From assembly GCA_021801615.1 (NCBI GenBank), contig JAJYXS010000115.1, positions 1 to 8,658 on the forward strand: DNA of 8,658 nt. Reading direction: 5' to 3'. Shown one piece after another: positions 1 through 8,658 of the stretch; the stretch's first letter is position 1; every line of letters starts with the position of its first letter. Position numbers and translations under genes: made by a program. The stretch is from Actinomycetes bacterium (GTDB taxonomy: Bacteria > Actinomycetota > Acidimicrobiia > Acidimicrobiales > RAAP-2). The notes below the pieces were generated by a model, which ran no database searches, was not told where the DNA came from, and saw only the letters and a list, made by a program, of their open reading frames with translations.

Positions 1-861
1 GCCTTGTTCTGATGCTGGCTGCGCTCGTTCTGCACCGCGACGACGATGCCGGTCGGAAGGTGCGTGATGCGCACCGCAGAGTCGGTCTTGTTGACGTGCT
101 GCCCCCCGGCACCCGAGGACCGGTAGGTGTCGATCCGCAGGTCCTTCTCGTCGATCTCCACCTCCGACACGTCCTCCAAGAACGGCACCACGTCGAAGGA
201 GGCGAAGCTCGTCTGGCGCCGGTGCTGGGAGTCGAAGGGCGACATGCGCACGAGACGGTGCACGCCGCGCTCGGTCGCGAGGAGGCCGTAGGCGTGCCGG
301 CCGCGCACGATGAACGTGGCCGACAGGAGCCCCGCCTCCTGTCCCGGGGTCGCCTCGTCGACCTCCACGCCGAAGCCTCGGCGCTCCGCCCAACGCTGGT
401 ACATGCGCAGCAGCATCTCCGTCCAGTCCTGCGCGTCGGTCCCACCCGCGCCCGCGTGGACCTCGCACACCGCGTCACGATCGTCGTACTCGCCCGAGAA
501 GAGCGACTCGAGCTCGACCTGACCGACACGCGTGGTGAGGTCGTCGACGGTGGTCACGAGCTCCTTGGCGAGACCTTCGTCGGGAGCGCCGGCCTCCTCC
601 GCCTCGGCGACCAGGTCGGCGAGCACCCGAGCGTCGGCCACCGCCGCGACGAGCGAGTCGAAGCGCTCGAGGTCGTCCACCACCCTGCCGAGCTCGGTCG
701 TGACCGACCGCGCACGCTCGGGGTCGTCCCAGAGGCCTGGTGCCGCCGCCTCCCGCTCCAGCTCGGCGCGGCGTGCCTTCAGCCGCTCGATGCCGAGGTA
801 GCGCTCTGCTTCTGCGACCCGGACCTCGAGCGCCTCGATCTCGGCGCGCAGGTCACGGGGC

Positions 862-875
<14 letters not shown>
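1..875 (-). CDS. prfB: Peptide chain release factor 2 (RF2), 3' end cut by window edge
   Basis: RF2 recognises UGA and UAA in the ribosomal A site and triggers peptidyl-tRNA hydrolysis. The visible 291 codons start MAPPEPRDLRAEIEALE and end at the lysine of SQHQNK. RF2 proteins are usually about 365 residues, so roughly 75 are outside the window. The N-terminal part (about 10-125) is Glu/Leu/Arg-rich and helical. The codon-recognition tripeptide SPF is at 212-214 (RLVRMSPFDSQHRRQTSF), which marks RF2; RF1 has a PxT motif there. The catalytic GGQ is at 257-259 (SSGAGGQHVNKTDSAVR). The ATG start lies inside the secA end and overlaps it by 14 nt in another frame. No strong Shine-Dalgarno is visible, so translation is probably coupled to secA. 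The stretch RYLGIERL aligns with the region of the E. coli autoregulatory frameshift, but no in-frame TGA is present. The identity is firm from motifs; the missing C-terminus cannot be judged. Confidence 0.97.
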
Positions 876-3903
<3,028 letters not shown>

Positions 3904-3912
3904 GGCCAGCCG

Positions 3913-3920
3913 ATCCTACT
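3913..3920 (-). promoter_or_regulatory. Weak ribosome binding site of secA
   Basis: On the minus strand AGTAGGAT precedes the secA ATG. The AGGA core lies at 3914-3917, leaving ten bases before the start codon. This is a modest match to the anti-Shine-Dalgarno sequence, slightly further from the start than ideal. It supports the ATG at 3903, as does the canonical SecA N-terminus. Confidence 0.4.
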
Positions 3921-4108
3921 GGCCGCGTCGGGCCCTGGACCGGCCAGCACCGGGGCTGCGTGCAGCTGACCTGGTCTTTGACCCCACACTCGCCTGCTGC
4001 AGGGGTGGCGGCCCGGCGCCGGCGACCTCGCGGTCCTGCGGCGCCGTCGTCGGCACGCATCCCCCCGTCTCCGCCCTCCCCCGCGGGCCGGGGGAACGGA
4101 GCGGGCAG

Positions 4109-4160
4109 GGCTTACTCCTAAGCCGCACCATGCTCGGCAACCACGAGTTGCCTTACGTGG
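4109..4160 (-). promoter_or_regulatory. Candidate structured 5' leader of secA (two hairpins)
   Basis: Two perfect short hairpins lie close together. One is GGCTTA/TAAGCC at 4109-4124, with a four-base loop that reads GGAG on the minus strand. The other is GGCAAC/GTTGCC at 4136-4152 with a five-base loop. The second competes with an alternative 5-bp stem, CCACG at 4141-4145 with CGTGG at 4156-4160, because both use 4141 and part of the loop. Mutually exclusive stems in a leader upstream of secA would suit a regulatory RNA, but short stems are common in GC-rich DNA. I compared it by eye with c-di-GMP, c-di-AMP, guanidine and other riboswitch consensus motifs and found no convincing match. The transcription start is unknown, so it may not even be transcribed with secA. 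Confidence 0.3.
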
Positions 4161-4209
4161 GTCGTTTCGCCTGCGACTGGCCTCGACTTGCAACCACAGA
4201 CCCGCACGC

Positions 4210-4232
4210 AGCCCGTAGGCATCCTACGGGCT
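4210..4232 (-). terminator. Perfect hairpin at the end of the glycan operon
   Basis: AGCCCGTAGG and CCTACGGGCT form a perfect 10-bp stem around a three-base loop. The stem overlaps the first two plus-strand positions of the glycosyltransferase stop codon (TAG, 4231-4233), so the hairpin forms at the very 3' end of the operon. No T-run follows on the minus strand; the next bases are GCGTGCGGG. It is therefore not a classical intrinsic terminator. In high-GC actinomycetes U-less hairpins are often proposed as terminators or 3'-end stabilisers. The perfect symmetry would also allow it to be a protein-binding site or to act in both directions. Confidence 0.5.
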
Positions 4233-5103
4233 ACGCGCCGGCGTGGCGGTGCAGCGCCTCGTCGGCGAGCGCGATCAGGAGCCTCACGCCGAGCACCGCT
4301 GCCGCGGCGGGGAGCGCCAGCCGCTCGACCCCCGCGGCGCGCCGCGCCTCGAAGCGCAGGGCGGAGCGGTGGTGCGCCACGAGCATCCGGTAGGGGTGCC
4401 GTCGTCGCGAAACGCCGTGGAGGTGGGTGACCTCGGCGTGCGGCACGACGCCCACCCCCCACCCGGCCCGGTGCGCGCGCCAGCACAGGTCGATGTCCTC
4501 GGCGAACATGAAGTAGGCCTCGTCGAAGCCGCCCAGCTCCTCGAGCGCGCTGCGGCGCGCGCAAAAGCAGGCCCCCGAGACCCAGTCGACCGCGCGCGTC
4601 TCGTCGCCGACCCTGTCCCGGTAGCGACGGGTGAAGCGGTTCTCCGGACGCACCTGTGCGAGCAGTGCGTGGCCCGCCGCGTCGGCCATCGAGGGGAACC
4701 TCCGGACCGAGGGGTACTCCTCGCCGGACGCGTCCACGATGCGGGGACCCACGATCGCCCAGTCCCGGTGCGCGTCGAGCGCGGCGACGAGCCGCTCGGC
4801 GGCGCCAGGGTGGACCTCCACGTCCGGGTTGCACACGAGGACGTACTCGGAGTCGCCGCTCGCGGCGATCCCGCGGTTCGCGCCTGCGCCGTAGCCAAGG
4901 TTGCGTCCGGTGACGACGAGCGGCACGGTCAACCCCGCGAGCGCGCGGCGGGCGGAGGCAGGATCTCCGTTCTCCACGACGACGACCTGGCGCACGCCGT
5001 CGTCGAGGAGCGAGCGGACGCAACCGCCGAGGACCTCGCCCGCGTCGTAGTCCACGACGACCGCCGCCAGCCGCGCACCTCCGCCGGCCACCTCCGAGCT
5101 CAC
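4231..5103 (-). CDS. GT2 family glycosyltransferase, WbbL-like (putative rhamnosyltransferase)
   Basis: This is an inverting GT-A-fold enzyme that transfers a sugar from a nucleotide donor at the cytoplasmic membrane face. With the GTG at 5103 it has 290 residues. The fold start LAAVVVDYDAGEVLGGCVRS lies at 12-31, NLGYGAGANRGIA at 68-80 and the donor/metal motif CNPDVEV at 91-97. The acceptor-side block WVSGACFCARR is at 174-184, followed by GGFDEAYFMFAEDIDLCWRA at 191-210, whose ED pair is the usual catalytic-base region. A hydrophobic stretch at about 262-282 may contact the membrane. The pattern resembles WbbL-type rhamnosyltransferases, and nearby rmlB/rmlD make a rhamnose donor plausible, but xylose or glucuronate donors are also made here. 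The start is uncertain: GTG at 5103 overlaps the preceding stop by 4 bp (GTGA), while GTG at 5091 has a better-spaced GGGAGG. Last gene of the operon. Confidence 0.88.
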   Translation of the reverse strand: MSSEVAGGGARLAAVVVDYDAGEVLGGCVRSLLDDGVRQVVVVENGDPASARRALAGLTVPLVVTGRNLGYGAGANRGIAASGDSEYVLVCNPDVEVHPGAAERLVAALDAHRDWAIVGPRIVDASGEEYPSVRRFPSMADAAGHALLAQVRPENRFTRRYRDRVGDETRAVDWVSGACFCARRSALEELGGFDEAYFMFAEDIDLCWRAHRAGWGVGVVPHAEVTHLHGVSRRRHPYRMLVAHHRSALRFEARRAAGVERLALPAAAAVLGVRLLIALADEALHRHAGA

Positions 5104-6038
5104 CTCCCGAGGCGTTCTCGGAACCACGCCACGGTGCGCGCGAGGCCCTCGTCCAGGGTCACCTCGGGCTCCCAGCCCAGGAGCTCTCGCGCGCGCGAGA
5201 CGTCCGGGCACCGCCGACGCGGGTCGTCCGGAGGCAGCGGGAGGTGCTCGACGACCGAGCGCGAGCCGGTGAGCGACAGGACCGCCGCCGCGAGGTCCGC
5301 GACCGTCCGCTCGTCGGGGTTGCCGATGTTGACCGGGCCGGCGACGTCCGACTCGAGCAGCGCGATCAGTCCGTTGACCTGGTCGTCGACGTAGCAGAGG
5401 CTGCGCGTCTGGGTGCCGTCTCCGTACACGGTGAGCGGCTCTGTGCGAAGCGCCTGCACGCAGAAATTCGACACCACGCGCCCGTCTCCCGGGCTCAGGC
5501 GCGGCCCGTAGGTGTTGAAGATCCGTGCGATGCCCACGTCCACGCCACATGCGTGACGGGCCGCCATGGTGAGCGCCTCGGCGAACCGCTTCGCCTCGTC
5601 GTAGACGCTGCGGGGTCCGACCGGGTCGACGTTGCCGCGGTAGGTCTCCGGCTGCGGGTGCACCTCGGGGTCGCCGTACACCTCGCTCGTCGAGGCCAGC
5701 ACGAAGCGGGCGTGGGACCGTCGAGCGAGGTCCAGCAGGCGTCGCGTGCCCTCGCTGCCGGCCGCGAGCGTCTCGAGCGGCCTCGCGAGGTACGCCGGCG
5801 GCGACGCGGGGCTCGCCAGGTGGAAGACGGCGTCCACGGGTCCGTCCACCGGGACCTCCCTGCTCACGTCCGCGACCACGAGCACGAAGCGGGCCCTTCG
5901 GTCGAGGTGGGCGAGGTTCGAGCACGAGCCCGTCGACAGGTCGTCGACGCAGACGACCTCGTCGCCGCGCCCGACCAGCCGGTCGCAGAGATGCGAGCCG
6001 AGAAAGCCCGCCCCGCCCGCGACGACGATCCTCGCCAT
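5100..6038 (-). CDS. uxs: UDP-glucuronate decarboxylase (UDP-xylose synthase), extended SDR family
   Basis: The enzyme converts UDP-glucuronate to UDP-xylose and CO2 using bound NAD+. It has 312 residues, normal for bacterial forms without a membrane anchor. The N-terminal Rossmann motif GGAGFLG is at 8-14 and the NAD-binding acidic end VDDLSTG at 31-37. FHLASPASPPAY (72-83) and STSEVYGDPEVHPQPE (116-131) are typical of UDP-xylose synthases; dehydratases such as RmlB have TDEVYG instead. The catalytic YxxxK is Y146/K150 (SVYDEAK). RIFNTYGPR (172-180), DGRVVSNF (185-192) and YGDGTQTRSLCYVDD (205-219) complete the signature. ugd, directly upstream, makes its substrate. The ATG sits 34 bases after the ugd stop with no clear Shine-Dalgarno; a six-codon frame (MPVGAA) ends in a TGATG overlap with it. 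The end overlaps the glycosyltransferase GTG. A 4-epimerase is less likely given the SEVYGDP motif. Confidence 0.93.
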   Translation of the reverse strand: MARIVVAGGAGFLGSHLCDRLVGRGDEVVCVDDLSTGSCSNLAHLDRRARFVLVVADVSREVPVDGPVDAVFHLASPASPPAYLARPLETLAAGSEGTRRLLDLARRSHARFVLASTSEVYGDPEVHPQPETYRGNVDPVGPRSVYDEAKRFAEALTMAARHACGVDVGIARIFNTYGPRLSPGDGRVVSNFCVQALRTEPLTVYGDGTQTRSLCYVDDQVNGLIALLESDVAGPVNIGNPDERTVADLAAAVLSLTGSRSVVEHLPLPPDDPRRRCPDVSRARELLGWEPEVTLDEGLARTVAWFRERLGR

Positions 6039-6072
6039 CAGGCGGCGCCGACCGGCATCGTCCGTCCGGGGC

Positions 6073-7359
6073 TCACCGCCGGCCCATCCCCGTGTACGAG
6101 AAGCCCGCGCGCCGTAGCGCGGCCGGGTCGAGGAGGTTGCGCGCATCCACGAGCGCAGGTGCCGACATGAGCCCGGCCACCTTCGCGAAGTCGAGGCCGC
6201 AGAACTCCTCCCACTCCGTGAGGAGCGCGACCGCGCTCGCGCCTCGGCACGCGTCGTAGGGGTCGGCGCACAGCACGATCCCCTCCAGGTCTGAAGGCAC
6301 CGGTCCCGGCGGGACCGTGGGATCGTACGCCCGGACCACCGCGCCCAGGTCCATGAGCCGGCGTGAGACTGCGAGCGACGGCGACATGCGCCGATCGTCG
6401 GTGCCCGCCTTGAAGGTGAGGCCCCAGACGCCCACGGTCCGGCCCGAGAGCTGCCCGCCCGCGGCGTGCACGACCTTGCGCACGACCCGCTCGCGGGCCT
6501 CCGCGTTGGCCTCCACGGCCGCGCGCAGCAGCGCGAAGTCGTAGCCCGCCGCCTCTGCGACGCGCAGCAACGCATCGGTGTCCTTCGGCAGGCAGGATCC
6601 TCCCCATCCCGGGCCGGGCCGCAGGAAGTCGAAGCCGATCCGGCGGTCGTAGCCGAGGCCGAGGACGACGTCGCGCACGTCCGCGCCGACCGACTCGCAC
6701 AGCCCAGCGAGCGCGTTCACGAAGCTGAGCTTCGTGGCCAAGAACGCGTTGGAGGCGTACTTGATGGTCTCAGCGGTCAAGGCGTCGGTGACCACGAGCG
6801 GAGCGCCCGTCCCCGAGAAGAGCTCCCCCACCCGCCTGGCGGCGCGCCGGTCGTCAGCGCCGACGACCACCCGGTCGGGGTGCAGGCTGTCGCGCACCGC
6901 GGACCCTTCGCGCAGGAACTCGGGGTTCGACACGACGGGCGCGCCCGTCATCCGCTCCAGCGCGGACGCGGTCCCGACCGGCACGGTCGACTTGTTCACC
7001 ACGATCGCACCGGGCTCGAGCGCGCCCGCGAGCTCGCTCGCCACCTGTTCGACCGCCGAGAGGTCCGTGGCGCCGTCGCCGCGTCCAGGGGTCGCGACGC
7101 ACACGAAGACGAACTGGGCTCCGCGAGCCGCCTCAGCGGCGCTGCGCACGAACCGCAGCGCCCCACTCGCGACCGCGTCGTGGACCATCTCGGCCAGCCC
7201 CTCTTCGAGCATCGGCACGCGACCGGCCGCCAACGCGCCGAAGCGAGCCTCGTCCCGCTCGGCGCACGTCACCGTGTGCCCGAGCCTCGCGAGCACGGCC
7301 GACGTCGGCAGCCCGACGTAGCCGGCACCGATCACCGCGACGCGCGCGCCGGCGGTCAT
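6073..7359 (-). CDS. ugd: UDP-glucose 6-dehydrogenase
   Basis: The enzyme oxidises UDP-glucose to UDP-glucuronate with two NAD+. It has 428 residues, typical for the family. The N-terminal NAD-binding motif GAGYVGLPTS is at 11-20. CVATPGRGDG (87-96), VVNKSTVPVGTA (120-131) and SNPEFLREGSAVRD (144-157, with glutamate E148) follow. The central helix AETIKYASNAFLATKLSF is at 196-213. The catalytic cysteine is C256 in GGSCLPKDTDALL, with K259 and D260 next to it. The C-terminal domain shows VWGLTFKAGTDDRRMSPSL at 311-329. The ATG overlaps the rmlD stop in an ATGA, which suggests translational coupling and fixes the start; longer in-frame extensions would run inside rmlD. Its product feeds the next gene, the UDP-glucuronate decarboxylase. 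A UDP-mannose/GDP-mannose dehydrogenase is a more distant alternative in the same superfamily and less likely here. Confidence 0.95.
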   Translation of the reverse strand: MTAGARVAVIGAGYVGLPTSAVLARLGHTVTCAERDEARFGALAAGRVPMLEEGLAEMVHDAVASGALRFVRSAAEAARGAQFVFVCVATPGRGDGATDLSAVEQVASELAGALEPGAIVVNKSTVPVGTASALERMTGAPVVSNPEFLREGSAVRDSLHPDRVVVGADDRRAARRVGELFSGTGAPLVVTDALTAETIKYASNAFLATKLSFVNALAGLCESVGADVRDVVLGLGYDRRIGFDFLRPGPGWGGSCLPKDTDALLRVAEAAGYDFALLRAAVEANAEARERVVRKVVHAAGGQLSGRTVGVWGLTFKAGTDDRRMSPSLAVSRRLMDLGAVVRAYDPTVPPGPVPSDLEGIVLCADPYDACRGASAVALLTEWEEFCGLDFAKVAGLMSAPALVDARNLLDPAALRRAGFSYTGMGRR

Positions 7360-8252
7360 CCGAGGACCGCCACGAGCCTCGCGACCCCGTCGCGCCAGTC
7401 GGGGAGCGACGGCAACCCGCTCAGCCTGAGGGCGGCGTTGTCGAGCACCGAGTTCGCCGGCCGCGGAGCCGGCCGAGGCGGCTCGAGCTCTGCCGTCGAG
7501 ATCGGCTCCACGCGTCCGGGGTCCTGTCCAGCGGCCGCGAGCACCGCCTGGACGAACCCGAACCACGTGGTGTCCCCCGAGTTCGTCACGTGGTAGGTGC
7601 CAGGACGGCGATCGAGGCCGAGGGTCACGATCGCGGCGGCGAGGTCCGCACTGAGGGTCGGTGAGCCGTGCTGGTCGTCCACGATGCGCAGCGGTCCCTC
7701 GCCGGCGGCGAGGCGCAGCGCGGTCTTCACCATGTTCGCGCCGGACGCTCCGCAGACCCAGGAGGTCCGCACGACGGTCGCGTGTGGCGGGCACTCGAGC
7801 TCACCGCCGAGCTTGCTGCGGCCGTACACCGACAAGGGGTGCGGCTCGTCCCATTCGACGTACGGGCGGGTGGAGGTCCCGTCGAAGACGTAGTCGGTCG
7901 AGACGTACACGAGGTGCGCGCCCACCGCCTCCGCCGCCTCCGCGACGTGACGCGTGCCGAGCGCGTTGACCATGTAGGCCCGGTCCGGATCGCCCTCGCA
8001 GGCGTCGACGGCCGTCCACGCGCCTGCGTGCACGACGACCTGCGGTCGCAGCGCGAGGACCGCCTCGAGCACCGCGGCACGGTCTTCGACCCGGAGGGAC
8101 GCGTGGTCGGCCCCCGTGACCTCGACCCCTACCCCCGTGCCCTCGGGACCGAGCAGCGCCCGGCGGCGGCCCGCGGGCGGGACCCCGCCCGAAAGGGCGA
8201 TCACCAGGTCCCTGCCGAGCTGGCCGCCGGCCCCGGTGACCAGGACCCGCAC
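7356..8252 (-). CDS. rmlD: dTDP-4-dehydrorhamnose reductase
   Basis: RmlD reduces dTDP-4-dehydro-L-rhamnose to dTDP-L-rhamnose, the last step of the pathway. From the GTG at 8252 the protein has 298 residues, the usual length. The Rossmann motif GAGGQLG is at 7-13. VVVHAGAWTAVDACEGDP (72-89) and VSTDYVFDG (117-125) are typical, and the SDR triad is T119 with Y143 and K147 (YGRSK). VRTSWVCG (161-168) and IVDDQHGSPTLSADLA (190-205) match the sugar-binding part. The GTG is chosen because the Rossmann strand VRVLVTG starts right there and it lies two bases after a duplicated copy of the rmlB stop codon. An in-frame extension to 8399 is only the shadow of rmlB. The gene start lies inside a 50-bp tandem duplication, which may affect coupling with rmlB. 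The stop overlaps the ugd ATG by 4 bp. Confidence 0.95.
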   Translation of the reverse strand: MRVLVTGAGGQLGRDLVIALSGGVPPAGRRRALLGPEGTGVGVEVTGADHASLRVEDRAAVLEAVLALRPQVVVHAGAWTAVDACEGDPDRAYMVNALGTRHVAEAAEAVGAHLVYVSTDYVFDGTSTRPYVEWDEPHPLSVYGRSKLGGELECPPHATVVRTSWVCGASGANMVKTALRLAAGEGPLRIVDDQHGSPTLSADLAAAIVTLGLDRRPGTYHVTNSGDTTWFGFVQAVLAAAGQDPGRVEPISTAELEPPRPAPRPANSVLDNAALRLSGLPSLPDWRDGVARLVAVLG

Positions 8253-8335
8253 GGTCAGCCCGCCCAGGCGCTCTCGACGACCGGTGTGACCAGGACCCGC
8301 ACGGTCAGCCCGCCCAGGCGCTCTCGACGACCGGT
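8236..8335. repeat. Exact 50-bp tandem duplication at the rmlB/rmlD junction
   Basis: Positions 8236-8285 and 8286-8335 are identical 50-bp units, and the match extends one more base. The unit contains the last rmlB codons, the rmlB stop and the first rmlD codons. The outer flanks differ (CCCC before the first copy, CGCG after the second), so this is a simple two-copy tandem. As 50 is not a multiple of three, the frames shift across the junction. Because rmlB ends in the copy at 8286-8335 and rmlD starts in the other, both genes stay intact. No mismatches between copies point to a recent event or to an assembly or sequencing artefact. Confidence 0.97.
8255..8302 (-). other. 15-codon chimeric mini-ORF created by the duplication
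   Basis: Between the true rmlB stop (8305-8307) and the true rmlD GTG (8252) a tiny frame opens with the duplicate rmlD GTG at 8302. It reads VRVLVTPVVESAWAG, six RmlD N-terminal residues joined to nine RmlB C-terminal residues, and ends with the duplicate rmlB stop at 8255-8257. It keeps the ancestral TGA-CC-GTG spacing at both ends. Ribosomes coupled from rmlB could thus reach rmlD through it. There is no evidence that the peptide has a function. Confidence 0.5.
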
Positions 8336-8658
8336 GCGCGTCCGCGCAGTGGCTCCCACCACGCACGGTTGGCGGCGTACCAGGCGACGGTGTCGGCAAG
8401 ACCCTCTTCGAAGCCGACGAGCGGGCGCCACCCGAGCTCGGTGCGGATCTTCGTCGTGTCGAGGAGGTACCTGCGGTCGTGGCCCGGGCGGTCCGGCACG
8501 ATCTCCTTCAGCGAGGCGGGCTTGCCCAGGCAGGCAAGGACCATGTCGGCGATCTGCTCGATGCTCGCCTCCACGCCGCTGCCCACGTGGTACGTCTCCC
8601 CCACCCGCCCGCGCGACAAGACCGCGTCGATCGCCCGGCAGTGGTCCCGCACGTGCAG
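8305..8658 (-). CDS. rmlB: dTDP-glucose 4,6-dehydratase, C-terminal part (5' end outside window)
   Basis: RmlB converts dTDP-glucose to dTDP-4-dehydro-6-deoxyglucose, the second step to dTDP-L-rhamnose. Only the last 117 residues are visible, about a third of the usual 320-350; the 5' part lies beyond the window edge. The visible part starts LHVRDHCRAIDAVLSRG, the conserved block after the missing catalytic core. It continues with GETYHVGSG, the diagnostic DRPGHDRRYLLDTTKIRTEL, LGWRPLVGFEEGLADTVAWY and NRAWWEPL. The Rossmann motif and YxxxK pair cannot be checked here. The final residues APVVESAWAG and the TGA lie in the 50-bp duplication, whose second copy is past the stop. rmlD follows downstream, consistent with an rml operon; rmlA and rmlC are not in the window. 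Confidence 0.94.
   Translation of the reverse strand: MHVRDHCRAIDAVLSRGRVGETYHVGSGVEASIEQIADMVLACLGKPASLKEIVPDRPGHDRRYLLDTTKIRTELGWRPLVGFEEGLADTVAWYAANRAWWEPLRGRAPVVESAWAG

Larger units (their letters stand above)
3904..4230. other. 327-base gap between the glycosyltransferase and secA
   Basis: I see no convincing coding gene here. Short open frames exist on both strands, but they are arginine/proline-rich and look like GC-driven chance frames. Read in the direction of transcription (minus strand), the gap holds a perfect hairpin at the glycosyltransferase stop, a region with two short hairpins (4109-4160), a very G-rich part (about 4000-4100) and the secA translation start. The secA promoter should be here. 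I found no good -35/-10 pair: TAGGAT at 3913-3918 resembles a -10 hexamer but sits only ten bases from the start codon and lacks a -35 partner. Small palindromes occur at 3955-3966 (GCTGC-GT-GCAGC) and 3973-3983 (GGTC-TTT-GACC). Confidence 0.6.

Noticed and set aside
3916..4140. A 74-codon minus-strand open frame in the secA upstream gap
   Set aside because: Its composition is rich in Arg, Pro and Gly. It has no domain, no Shine-Dalgarno and no conserved features that I recognise.
4100..4200. A c-di-GMP, c-di-AMP or guanidine riboswitch
   Set aside because: Short fragments such as GGTTGCCGA resemble riboswitch ends, but the spacing and the conserved cores of these classes are missing.
3904..4230. 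A tRNA or tmRNA gene in the gap
   Set aside because: No T-arm consensus (GGTTCRANNCC) or acceptor stem is visible on either strand.
4243..5394. A 383-codon plus-strand open frame opposite the glycosyltransferase
   Set aside because: It crosses the glycosyltransferase/uxs boundary, has no domain, and composition explains its openness.
7356..8399. A longer RmlD with an N-terminal extension to 8399
   Set aside because: The added residues are an out-of-frame reading of rmlB, without homology to RmlD. The GTG at 8252 lies exactly at the Rossmann strand.

Overview
The window looks like a chromosomal segment from a high-GC (roughly 70% by eye) bacterium, most likely an actinomycete-type lineage (Actinomycetota). 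The grounds are the strong G/C preference at third codon positions, GTG starts, tight 4-bp stop/start overlaps, a secA-prfB pair, and a prfB without the programmed frameshift site. Genus and class cannot be read from the sequence. Every gene I can support lies on the minus strand, so the transcriptional order runs from high to low coordinates. I see no tRNA, rRNA, CRISPR array, transposase or phage gene.

Region 1 (8658 down to 4231) is a compact nucleotide-sugar and glycan operon: the 3' end of rmlB (dTDP-glucose 4,6-dehydratase, cut by the window edge), rmlD (dTDP-4-dehydrorhamnose reductase), ugd (UDP-glucose 6-dehydrogenase), a UDP-glucuronate decarboxylase (UDP-xylose synthase) and a GT2 glycosyltransferase resembling WbbL-type rhamnosyltransferases. 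RmlB and RmlD are steps towards dTDP-L-rhamnose. Ugd and the decarboxylase convert UDP-glucose to UDP-glucuronate and then UDP-xylose. The glycosyltransferase presumably uses one of these donors. The genes overlap by 4 bp or lie within a few tens of bases of each other. The rmlB/rmlD junction carries an exact 50-bp tandem duplication that creates a 15-codon chimeric mini-ORF between the two genes.

Region 2 (4230 to 3904) is a 327-base gap with no convincing gene. It holds a perfect 10-bp hairpin overlapping the glycosyltransferase stop codon (candidate transcript end), two further short hairpins, and presumably the promoter and leader of secA. I could not match it to a known riboswitch or RNA family.

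Region 3 (3903 to 1) is secA, the preprotein translocase ATPase, followed by prfB (release factor 2), which overlaps the secA end by 14 nt and runs off the window. SecA is long (1013 residues) because a Gly/Ala-rich low-complexity linker of about 100 residues separates the motor from the C-terminal zinc-binding tail. The DNA under the linker has long exact direct repeats. The core gene content is ordinary; the most notable points are the 50-bp duplication, the repeat-built SecA linker and the unexplained structured leader. I did not find a clearly novel system.
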